Assembly: GCA_009469685.1 (NCBI GenBank)
Contig: SSTA01000216.1
Span: forward strand, 1 to 7,125
Source: Azonexaceae bacterium
GTDB taxonomy: Bacteria > Pseudomonadota > Gammaproteobacteria > Burkholderiales > Rhodocyclaceae
Direction of reading: 5' to 3'
DNA length: 7,125 bases
Numbering within the stretch: position 1 is the stretch's first letter; every line of letters starts with the position of its first letter. Positions 1-5,797 of the stretch are shown one piece after another. The notes beneath the pieces were generated by a model. The model had not been told where the DNA came from, did no database searches, and saw only the letters and a list, made by a program, of their open reading frames with translations. The translations under genes were made by a program, and so were the position numbers.

Positions 1-303
1 ACGCAATCTCTCGTGGATCTGGCGCGATGCCATTCTCTCCCTAAAGGATTTCGCATCGCTGGCGCCCGCGCTCGTCGCCATCTCCGTCAGCCTTTCGAGC
101 ACCACATAGGCGGCAAATACGGTTTGCGATACCTGCTCCGCCAGCATGAGAGACATGCTGTCCAGCTGCTTCTGCCAAGTACCAATCTCTTTGTCCCGCA
201 AGATCATCACGGATAGAGCAGCACCGGCGGCAATGAACAGCGCCGCCGCGATTCCGATCTGCGTCGCCAGCCGGCTGGATCTCATGGCGCCCAAACGTTT
301 CAT
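1..303 (-). CDS. N-terminal part of a membrane-anchored sensory/signalling protein (partial)
   Basis: Read on the minus strand from an ATG at 303-301, the frame stays open for 101 codons to the window edge, so the gene continues to the left. The product starts MKRLGAMRSS, has a basic N-terminus and then a hydrophobic segment at about residues 13-34 (LATQIGIAAALF onward), which should be a first transmembrane helix. After it comes a polar, helical stretch with the pattern W-x2-QL...LAEQVSQ...VVLERL (about residues 43-73). This resembles the start of periplasmic PDC/Cache-type sensor domains of proteobacterial diguanylate cyclases and sensor histidine kinases. The output domain lies outside the window, so kinase, GGDEF protein or chemoreceptor cannot be told apart. 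A second ATG at residue 7 lies closer to the membrane helix. A purine-rich AGGGA about 11 bases upstream of the first ATG weakly favours the longer form. The reading frame is well supported by its composition; the family is inference. Confidence 0.68.
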   Translation of the reverse strand, partial: MKRLGAMRSSRLATQIGIAAALFIAAGAALSVMILRDKEIGTWQKQLDSMSLMLAEQVSQTVFAAYVVLERLTEMATSAGASDAKSFRERMASRQIHERLR

Positions 304-474
304 CTTAGTGAATTCCCTGCCCCCAAGGACGTCACAATCAGTTCTTTCGGCGCCATCTTTGCGCCTTACTTACTTTCTCAAATTCCACCAAATTCAAGCT
401 TCTGAGCCGAACATCTTCGCAGGAAAGACTTGCCGAGCATTCCTGTCTCTAGGTCGGCAACACATACTATCCTA

Positions 475-486
475 ATAATGAATTAT
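475..486. repeat. AT-rich palindrome upstream of the sensor gene
   Basis: ATAAT-GA-ATTAT is a perfect inverted repeat with a two-base centre, lying in an AT-rich island in otherwise GC-rich DNA. It sits about 170 bases upstream of the minus-strand sensor start. A regulator-binding or promoter role is plausible but unproven. Confidence 0.35.
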
Positions 487-978
487 GATTCTATCACTTT
501 AGGCCTTGCCTGTTCGTTGTAGAGTAGCGGTCAATGGGGACAGTTCCCGCACATGGTTCAACGCCTAGAAACCAGGCATACGGTTAAGGTGTAAGCGCTG
601 CACCGCTAGCCCCACCTCTTCACAGGGTTATCCTCAGAGATTTCCACAGATTCAGTGAATCGGCTGGGTGCGGCGCAACAATCCGGCTGGCACGCAAGGG
701 CTTGGCGGGACATCGCCCACCTTCGCTCTGCGGCGAAGCTGCGCACAGTCCTGCCACCGCCTAAGCGGTCAGTGCCTTTCGCATCAGTCTTTGTTGGCCT
801 TAGCGTCCGGCAGGGGGGGATCTTTAGCGTTCAAGACCAAAAAGGCTGGCGAACAAGTCGCCATAGATCCTGAGCCTCGACCGGGAGGAGGCGGTCGATG
901 GTGTATCTGCACAACTCCCTGATTCCAGCGCCAACCATCTCTGCACTTGGCCTCATTTCACCTCAGCAAACTAGCCCG

Positions 979-1018
979 GCTTGCCGCCGTAAGGTGCTGT
1001 CGCCCAAGGGCGGCAAGC
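979..1018. repeat. inverted repeat with perfect 10-bp arms
   Basis: GCTTGCCGCC at 979-988 is the exact reverse complement of GGCGGCAAGC at 1009-1018, with a 20-base spacer. The right part also contains the small palindrome CGCCC-AA-GGGCG at 1001-1012. No T-run follows, so it is not a classical intrinsic terminator. It could be a REP-like element, the end of a decayed mobile element or an RNA hairpin. Confidence 0.6.
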
Positions 1019-1338
1019 GGCCCCCGCCGCTGGATTCGCCATGTCCACCGGATATCCTGACGGCTTCGCTACGGACTGTTAGTCAGCGTGCATGCCGTTG
1101 CGACCACGCGTACGCCGTACCTCTCCCGCTCACCGGTTACAATGTCGCGACCGATGCCTGGGCCCAACCCTAAAGCGATTTCGTCGCTGTCGACCAACAT
1201 CGGCATCGCCTGGATTGAGGGCGGCGAAGGCGACTGGCCCGCTATGCCGAACGCCACGAGGCCCCGATGCGGGAAAGCGGGACCGAAACATGGAGCGAGG
1301 GTCCACATCGTCTCGCCCCTGGCGCCCGGCCGCCCCTT

Positions 1339-1346
1339 AAAGGAAG
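1339..1346 (+). promoter_or_regulatory. ribosome-binding site that fixes the antiporter start
   Basis: AAAGGAAG stands just before the GTG at 1351, with seven bases between its AGGA core and the start codon. No comparable site precedes the upstream in-frame ATG at 1267, and the 28 residues between the two starts are unlike an antiporter N-terminus. The GTG is therefore preferred. Confidence 0.72.
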
Positions 1347-1350
1347 CCCT

Positions 1351-2553
1351 GTGATCTATCCAGCCATTCTCGCCGCTTCGATTTTCCTGCTACTCGCTTT
1401 CGGCATCGAGCGTCTTGGTCGCGTTTCGGGGATTCCTTCGGTCGTCATCCTGATTGCGGTCGGCCTCGCCAGCAAGCCGCTGCTGGCGCTCTTCGGACTT
1501 AGCCTGGAGGGTATCGACGCAACGGTGCCCGTCATCGGCACAATCGGCTTGATCCTGATCGTCCTTGAAGGCGCCCTCGATATCGAGTTGCGGGCCGATC
1601 GCCTGCGCGCAGTCGCGGGCGCCTTTTTGATGGCTTGCGGGGGCTTCGCCGCGTGTACCGGGCTATTCACCCTCGCCGCACTCATGGTTCTGCCGGTGAC
1701 GCCCGTCCAGGCGGCGGTCCTGGCGGTACCTTTCGCCGTCATCAGCAGCGCTGTGGCCATCCCCAGTAGTAACTTCCTCCCGCCACGCTGTCGCGAGTTC
1801 GTGGTTTTTGAAAGCTCGGTCTCCGACATCTTGGGCGTACTGGTCTTCTTCTCGCTGCTCAATTCGGATGGTACGGCGTCGGGCATCCTCCTGGGTCTGG
1901 TGGGCGGCGGCGTTCTGTCCCTGCTCCTGGCCATCGTCTGTGCCGTCGGCCTGACCCTGACCTTGATGCGCTTCGACGGGCACATACGCTTCATCCCGCT
2001 CCTGGCCGGACTTTTCGGCCTCTACGCGGCAGGCAAGCTGCTGCATCTGTCGCCGCTGATCATGGTATTGCTGCTCGGCCTCGCACTGAACAATCCAACG
2101 CTGATCACGCGCTTCCGACCCTTTCGCGGCTGGATCGACGATCAGTACGAGGCGACATTGAATGATTTCAAACTCTTGATCCTCGAGCTGACTTTTGCCG
2201 TGCGCGGTTTCTTCTTCATACTTCTCGGATACTGGACGAACCTGTCCGATCTTGCCTCCTGGCAGGCCGGGTTGGCAGCCGCCTTGGTCCTGGCGGTGAT
2301 CTACGGAAGCCGCCGCCTCATGCTGCGTCTGATCCATTCAGAGTTCGCGGTGCCCTTGACCTGGATCGCCCCGCGAGGATTGATTACCGTTCTACTCTTC
2401 CTCGCAGCCAAGGAACATCTGCAGTTGCCCCGCTATCTGGATGGAACCGTTATCTTGGTCGTTCTGGCTTCGGCCACCCTGATTGCTGTAGGCCGGTTCC
2501 GATGGGTTCCGGAAAAAACGGCTTCAACCGGAGAAAGTCCCGAATCCACCTGA
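1351..2553 (+). CDS. cation:proton antiporter, Na+/H+ exchanger (CPA) family
   Basis: The 400-residue product, read from the GTG at 1351, is almost entirely hydrophobic, with roughly 10-12 membrane helices starting at residue 2. This fits the usual length of a bacterial monovalent cation/proton antiporter domain without a long cytoplasmic tail. The stretch around residues 153-160 (FESSVSDI) matches the helix that carries the ion-binding acid; D159 is the likely cation/proton-binding residue. APRGLITVLLF at about 340-350 matches the late helix with the conserved Arg (R342). Most CPA1 proteins have Asn-Asp at the binding site, whereas here Ser precedes the Asp. The protein should exchange Na+ or K+ for H+ across the inner membrane. 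An upstream ATG at 1267 would add 28 polar, Arg/Pro-rich residues and is less likely. A LapA-like gene follows after 15 bases, so the two are probably co-transcribed. Ion specificity cannot be read from the sequence. Confidence 0.88.
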   Translation: MIYPAILAASIFLLLAFGIERLGRVSGIPSVVILIAVGLASKPLLALFGLSLEGIDATVPVIGTIGLILIVLEGALDIELRADRLRAVAGAFLMACGGFAACTGLFTLAALMVLPVTPVQAAVLAVPFAVISSAVAIPSSNFLPPRCREFVVFESSVSDILGVLVFFSLLNSDGTASGILLGLVGGGVLSLLLAIVCAVGLTLTLMRFDGHIRFIPLLAGLFGLYAAGKLLHLSPLIMVLLLGLALNNPTLITRFRPFRGWIDDQYEATLNDFKLLILELTFAVRGFFFILLGYWTNLSDLASWQAGLAAALVLAVIYGSRRLMLRLIHSEFAVPLTWIAPRGLITVLLFLAAKEHLQLPRYLDGTVILVVLASATLIAVGRFRWVPEKTASTGESPEST

Positions 2554-2568
2554 TGGAAAGGAAGCCCC

Positions 2569-2961
2569 ATGCAGCTCATCGTCATTGCGACCATCGCCGT
2601 CGCCATCGTTGGCGTAGCCTTTGCCATGCAGAACAATGTTCCGGTCACGGTGAACTTCCTTCTGTGGCGTTTCGACAGTTCCCTCGCCATGGTGCTGCTT
2701 CTCGCGCTCGCGTTCGGCGCAAGCATCGTCGCCCTGTTGACGACCCCGGCAACCCTGAAACGGCAGTGGCAATTTGCTCGCCAGAAGCGCCGAATCGAAG
2801 AGCTGGAAAGAATTGGCGAAGACCAGCGCCGCCGGATTTCCGAATTGGAGCGCCAACAGGCCCCCGCTGACAGCGGGCCTGGGGCCGAACGGACCCCTGC
2901 AATCGAGTTCAAGCAGGTCGCCGCCACCCGAGATCGGGATGCAGGAGAAGGATCGACCTAG
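2569..2961 (+). CDS. LapA/DUF1049-type inner-membrane protein
   Basis: This 130-residue protein has a membrane helix at about residues 3-20, the motif FAMQNNVPVTVNFLLW (18-33), a second membrane helix at about 39-58 and a charged coiled coil at about 62-97 (KRQWQFARQKRRIEELERI and on). Two helices around a QN-x-PV-x-NFL-x-W core are the hallmark of the LapA/DUF1049 family; E. coli LapA (YciS) works with LapB in lipopolysaccharide assembly. The last 30 residues are low-complexity. The ATG at 2569 has AAAGGAAG just upstream, in the same 11-base context as the antiporter gene. No lapB is adjacent, so a role in lipopolysaccharide is only one possibility; DUF1049 proteins also occur alone. Pairing with the antiporter suggests an envelope function. 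Inside the gene, 2863-2877 can fold as a 7-bp GC hairpin. Confidence 0.82.
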   Translation: MQLIVIATIAVAIVGVAFAMQNNVPVTVNFLLWRFDSSLAMVLLLALAFGASIVALLTTPATLKRQWQFARQKRRIEELERIGEDQRRRISELERQQAPADSGPGAERTPAIEFKQVAATRDRDAGEGST

Positions 2962-3196
2962 CTGCAAGCGATGGCGTCCGCCGCCCGGAGATTTCATTTA
3001 CCTGGCCTCGGGCGTAACCGCGCGGCCCATCAGACGATGACCCGGTGACCCGACCCGGGAAAGAGCAAGCGCCATTTTCCTTGAAACGATCGAGCTAGCT
3101 CCGGGGTCCTTGGCTGCGGCACGATAGGCGCCAAGCATTCCCGCCCCTGGCTCATTCCGCATCGCCAATTCGGCCCCGCCTGCCGTCGCAATCCTG

Positions 3197-3212
3197 TGTC
3201 GCATTTCCTACA
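3197..3212 (+). promoter_or_regulatory. NifA upstream activator sequence (TGT-N10-ACA)
   Basis: TGT at 3197-3199 and ACA at 3210-3212 are separated by exactly ten bases, matching the established NifA-binding consensus. The dyad extends by one more pair to GTGT...ACAC. Its centre lies about 95 bases before the predicted transcription start, within the usual range for NifA sites. Together with the sigma-54 promoter downstream it predicts activation under nitrogen-fixing conditions. Confidence 0.8.
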
Positions 3213-3273
3213 CGGGTGCCACAAGCGCTGATCACGTCCATGGTTTTTACTTACAGATCAATATCATAGACCT

Positions 3274-3289
3274 TGGCACCGGCCTTGCT
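3274..3289 (+). promoter_or_regulatory. sigma-54 (RpoN) -24/-12 promoter of the nifV operon
   Basis: TGGCAC-CGGCC-TTGCT is a full match to the RpoN consensus TGGCAC-N5-TTGCW. The invariant GG (3275-3276) and GC (3287-3288) are ten bases apart, as required. Transcription should start near 3299-3300, leaving a leader of only about 15 bases before the nifV ATG. The site rules out reading nifV from a TTG at 3273, which lies inside the promoter. Confidence 0.92.
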
Positions 3290-3300
3290 ATCGAAGCAGC

Positions 3301-3306
3301 AGGAGG
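3301..3306 (+). promoter_or_regulatory. nifV ribosome-binding site
   Basis: AGGAGG, a perfect Shine-Dalgarno sequence, lies eight bases before the ATG at 3315 and fixes the start. It would be almost the first thing on the transcript, given a start site near 3300. Confidence 0.85.
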
Positions 3307-3314
3307 CTTCTACG

Positions 3315-4451
3315 ATGGCGGCAAAGACCCTGACGATCAACGACACCACCCTGCGCGACGGCGAGCAGTCGGCGGGAGTAGCCTTCAGCCTGGAAGAGAA
3401 GCTGACCATCGCCCGGGGGCTGGCCGCCCTGGGGGTCCCCGAGCTCGAGGTCGGCATTCCGGCCATGGGCGCGGAGGAGCGCGACTCGATCCGCGCCGTG
3501 GCCGCGCTGAACCTGCCGGCGAAATTGATGGTGTGGAGCCGCATGCACCGGGCCGACATCGCTGCGAGCGCCGGTTTGGGCGCCCAGTTGATCGACATTT
3601 CGGTGCCGTCTTCGGACCAGCACCTGGCCTACAAACTGCGCCAGGATCGCGCCTGGCTGCTGCGGGAACTGCCCAGCTATATCGCCATCGCCCGGGATCT
3701 GGGCCTGGAGGTGGGGGTGGGCTGCGAGGATGCTTCCCGCGCCGACGTGGATTTCCTCTGCCGCCTGGCCGAAGCCGCCGAGAAGGCGGGCGCCCGGCGT
3801 CTGCGCTTTGCCGACACCCTGGGCATTCTGGAGCCTTTCGGAACCTTTGAGCGCATTGCTCGCCTGCGCTCGGCCTGCGGATTGGAAATCGAGATGCACG
3901 CCCATGACGACATGGGTCTGGCCACCGCCAACACCCTGGCCGCCTGCAAGGCCGGCGCCACCCATGCCAACACGACGGTCAATGGCCTGGGTGAGCGGGC
4001 CGGCAACGCCCCCCTGGAGGAAGTCGTATTGGGCTTGAAGAAGCTTTACGGCATCGAAACCGGTGTGGATCTGAAGGGCTTTCCCACCTTGTCCGAGCAG
4101 GTCGCCGCTGCTTCCGGCAGGGCCGTGCCGTGGCAGAAGAGCGTGGTGGGCGATGGCGTCTTCACCCATGAAGCGGGAATCCATGTCGATGGCCTCCTGA
4201 AGCACCCGGACAATTACCAGGGCTTCGATCCCGGCGAGGTGGGCCGCGCGCACCGCATCGTACTCGGCAAGCATTCCGGCAGCCGGGCCGTGGCCCTGGT
4301 TTACAGCCGCCTGGGCGTGCATCTGGACGAAGTGGCCGCCCAGGGCCTGCTGCCCGCCATTCGGGCCTTTGTCAGCCGCCACAAGCGCCCCCCAGAAGAA
4401 GCCGATCTGCTCGCCCTTCTGGCCGAGGAAGGAAACGCCCACCATGCCTGA
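3315..4451 (+). CDS. nifV: homocitrate synthase NifV
   Basis: NifV condenses acetyl-CoA with 2-oxoglutarate to give (R)-homocitrate, the organic ligand of the molybdenum in the FeMo-cofactor of nitrogenase. The 378-residue product has the usual NifV length. It carries the first isopropylmalate/homocitrate synthase signature at residues 9-18 ([10 protein letters not shown], with R14 and D15) and the second, [16 protein letters not shown], at 195-210, whose H195 and H197 bind the divalent metal. Other family landmarks are [10 protein letters not shown] (222-231), FTHEAGIH (283-290) and GKHSG (318-322) toward the C-terminal end of the catalytic region. It lacks the long leucine-sensing regulatory domain of LeuA. 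The start is set by AGGAGG at 3301-3306 and by the sigma-54 promoter just upstream. It is the first gene of the operon and its end overlaps cysE by eight bases. The nif context supports NifV over lysine-pathway homocitrate synthase. Confidence 0.96.
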   Translation: MAAKTLTINDTTLRDGEQSAGVAFSLEEKLTIARGLAALGVPELEVGIPAMGAEERDSIRAVAALNLPAKLMVWSRMHRADIAASAGLGAQLIDISVPSSDQHLAYKLRQDRAWLLRELPSYIAIARDLGLEVGVGCEDASRADVDFLCRLAEAAEKAGARRLRFADTLGILEPFGTFERIARLRSACGLEIEMHAHDDMGLATANTLAACKAGATHANTTVNGLGERAGNAPLEEVVLGLKKLYGIETGVDLKGFPTLSEQVAAASGRAVPWQKSVVGDGVFTHEAGIHVDGLLKHPDNYQGFDPGEVGRAHRIVLGKHSGSRAVALVYSRLGVHLDEVAAQGLLPAIRAFVSRHKRPPEEADLLALLAEEGNAHHA

Positions 4452-5253
4452 GGCCGCCGCCATGCCCCTGCCGAATGCCGCCATCCCCACCCTGCTCACC
4501 CTGGTGCGGGAAGACGTTCGCTGCGTTTTTGCGCGCGATCCGGCAGCCCGTTCCCTGTTCGAGGTCGCCGCCACCTACCCCGGCGTGCATGCCATCGTCG
4601 CCCATCGCTTCGCCTTCCGCCTCTGGCAGGCCGGTTGGCGCTTCACGGCCCGCTTCCTGGCCTTTCTGGCCCGCGCCCTGACCAACGTGGATATCCACCC
4701 CGGCGCCACCATCGGCCGCCGTTTCTTCATCGACCACGGTGCCGGCGTCGTCATCGGGGAAACCGCCGAAATCGGCAACGACGTCACCCTGTACCACGGC
4801 GTCACTCTCGGCGGAACCTCCTGGAACAAGGGCAAACGCCACCCCACCCTGGCCGACGGCGTGGTCGTCGGAGCCGGCGCCAAGATTCTCGGGCCCATCC
4901 GCATCGGGGAGCGGGTCCGCGTCGGCGCCAATTCGGTGGTGGTCAAGGAAGTGCCGGCCGACCGCACGGTCGTAGGTGTTCCGGGACGCATCGTGGATAC
5001 CCGGGCCGGGACCGGGAGACCGGAGGACGGCATCAGCCTGGACCACAATCTCTTGCCCGACCCGGTGGCCAAGTCCATCGCCTGCCTGATCGAGCGGATC
5101 GAGACCCTGGAGTCGGAACTCGCCGTACTGCGCCATGGCGAGCCACCGCCAGCCCATGACGGCCGATGTCTCGTCTGCTCCGCCGGCGACCTCTGTTGCG
5201 AAAGCGCCGAGATGCACGCGTCACCCTCCATCCCCTGCGATTCCGTCACCTGA
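4444..5253 (+). CDS. cysE: serine O-acetyltransferase (nif-linked CysE/NifP type) with a Cys-rich tail
   Basis: The enzyme transfers acetyl from acetyl-CoA to L-serine, making O-acetylserine for cysteine synthesis. Beside nif genes this supplies sulfur for Fe-S clusters, as proposed for Azotobacter NifP/CysE1. The 269-residue product has a short helical N-terminal domain (about 1-80) and a left-handed beta-helix of hexapeptide repeats from DIHPGATIG (83-91) to VGVPGRIV (177-184). D97-H98 in FIDHGAG match the catalytic Asp-His pair, and H133 in KRHPTL matches the second active-site His. The catalytic pair comes about 60 residues earlier than in E. coli CysE, so this is the short-N-terminus class. 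The tail from 240 on holds C242, C245, C251, C252 and C265, and the protein ends in Thr rather than the Ile with which many CysE proteins dock to CysK. The ATG at 4444, with AGGAAGGA at 4426-4433, overlaps nifV by eight bases; an ATG at 4462 has no such site. Confidence 0.93.
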   Translation: MPEAAAMPLPNAAIPTLLTLVREDVRCVFARDPAARSLFEVAATYPGVHAIVAHRFAFRLWQAGWRFTARFLAFLARALTNVDIHPGATIGRRFFIDHGAGVVIGETAEIGNDVTLYHGVTLGGTSWNKGKRHPTLADGVVVGAGAKILGPIRIGERVRVGANSVVVKEVPADRTVVGVPGRIVDTRAGTGRPEDGISLDHNLLPDPVAKSIACLIERIETLESELAVLRHGEPPPAHDGRCLVCSAGDLCCESAEMHASPSIPCDSVT

Positions 5254-5259
5254 GGCGCC

Positions 5260-5787
5260 ATGGACCTGCTCGACTTCTCCGACTGCCAACTCTATTTCGA
5301 AGAACCTCTGGCCCCGCCCGTAGACGCCCTGATCCGCCAGGCTTCCGACGAGTATGGCCAGGAAGGCGCCGAACTCGCCCTGCTGCGCGCCCACCTGCTG
5401 GCGCCGGAGAACCTCATGGTGCTGGTGGGCCTGTACCGTTATTACTTCTACCAGCACCGCCTGGAAGATGCCCTGGTCGTCGCCGAACGGGCCATGACCC
5501 TCTCGGGCCGGCAACTCGAGCTTCCAGCGGACTGGTCTCAATTGGACGAAACCCGCCTGGGCGGTGCCGCGCGCACGTCGTTCGGCCTCTTGCGATTTCA
5601 TCTTCTGGCGCTGAAGGCGGCCAGCATCGTGCTGCTGCGCCTGGGACGGATCGCCGCTTCCCGGGCCCGCCTGCTCAAGCTCGCCGCCCTAGACAGCCGG
5701 GACCAGTTGGGTGCCGCCAAACTCCTTGAAGTAGTCGATGCCTTCCGCTCGTCGGAAGATTCCGAATTCAACCTTGCCCCTGCCTGA
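5260..5787 (+). CDS. hypothetical TPR-like helical protein within the nif operon
   Basis: I do not recognise a named family. The 175-residue protein is soluble, with no signal peptide or membrane helix, and looks all-helical. Residues about 36-80 read like a tetratricopeptide repeat: AELALLRAHLLAPEN, then LYRYYFYQHRLEDALVVAERAM, with the small/large residue spacing and the Pro typical of TPR helix B/A turns. A second helical pair lies at about 111-163 (LLALKAASIVLLRLGRIAASRARLLKLAAL in outline). The acidic N-terminus includes the stretch LYFEEPLAPPVDALI (11-25), and the C-terminus is acidic and flexible. It starts six bases after cysE with GAGG five bases before the ATG, and ends ten bases before nifW, so it is surely part of the operon. 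A scaffold or chaperone-like role in nitrogenase maturation is inference from position and fold alone. Confidence 0.85.
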   Translation: MDLLDFSDCQLYFEEPLAPPVDALIRQASDEYGQEGAELALLRAHLLAPENLMVLVGLYRYYFYQHRLEDALVVAERAMTLSGRQLELPADWSQLDETRLGGAARTSFGLLRFHLLALKAASIVLLRLGRIAASRARLLKLAALDSRDQLGAAKLLEVVDAFRSSEDSEFNLAPA

Positions 5788-5797
5788 GGAAGCTGCC

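Larger units (their letters stand above)
304..1350. other. gene-poor region with scattered inverted repeats
   Basis: About 1.05 kb lies between the divergent sensor gene and the antiporter gene. Short open frames exist on both strands (for example 898-1173 plus and 1069-1308 minus), but their predicted proteins are rich in Pro, Arg, Cys and Ser, match no family I recognise and overlap each other. I call no gene here. The left part (304-510) is comparatively AT-rich and probably holds the promoter of the minus-strand sensor gene. Beyond it are short hairpin-capable sequences at 536-548, 721-738, 756-769 and 979-1018. The stretch could be the debris of a mobile element or a decayed gene, or could hide a small RNA. 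None of these can be shown from the bases alone. Confidence 0.55.
2962..3314. other. intergenic control region upstream of nifV
   Basis: No gene is visible on either strand; the short frames present are Arg/Pro-rich and carry no recognisable domain. The right half holds the NifA activator site (3197-3212), an AT-rich stretch at about 3240-3270 suited to DNA bending, the sigma-54 promoter (3274-3289) and the nifV ribosome-binding site (3301-3306). The left half includes the 10-base palindrome GAGCTAGCTC at 3092-3101. I see no clear terminator with a T-run after the LapA-like gene. Confidence 0.7.

Noticed and set aside
860..895. TCGACC...GGTCGA inverted repeat as a terminator or operator
   Set aside because: The arms are only six bases, there is no T-run and no adjacent gene gives it a role.
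898..1173. 91-codon plus-strand frame with a good AGGAGG before its ATG
   Set aside because: The ribosome site is attractive, but the product is Pro/Cys/Ser-rich with no recognisable fold and the frame overlaps other equally weak frames. It remains unconfirmed rather than excluded.
1069..1308. 79-codon minus-strand frame
   Set aside because: Its product matches no family I recognise and it overlaps competing frames; there is no supporting ribosome site.
1267..1350. ATG at 1267 as the start of the antiporter
   Set aside because: The added 28 residues are polar and Arg/Pro-rich, and no ribosome site is evident, whereas the GTG at 1351 has AAAGGAAG at good spacing and begins directly at the first membrane helix.
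2863..2877. Strong GC hairpin (CCCGCTG-A-CAGCGGG) as a terminator
   Set aside because: It lies within the LapA-like coding region, about 80 bases before the stop, and no T-run follows.
3273..3314. TTG at 3273 as an earlier, in-frame start of nifV
   Set aside because: It lies inside the sigma-54 promoter and upstream of the predicted transcription start; the ATG at 3315 has a perfect ribosome-binding site.
3288..4574. Long minus-strand open frame (428 codons) opposite nifV
   Set aside because: It is an antisense frame kept open by GC-rich codon use in nifV. Its product is a Gly/Gln/Ala-rich sequence with no domain, and it runs across the nif promoter and into cysE.
4372..5217. Long minus-strand open frame (281 codons) opposite cysE
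   Set aside because: It is the same kind of antisense shadow of a GC-rich gene; the product is low-complexity Gly/Asp/Ala and cysE is unmistakable on the plus strand.
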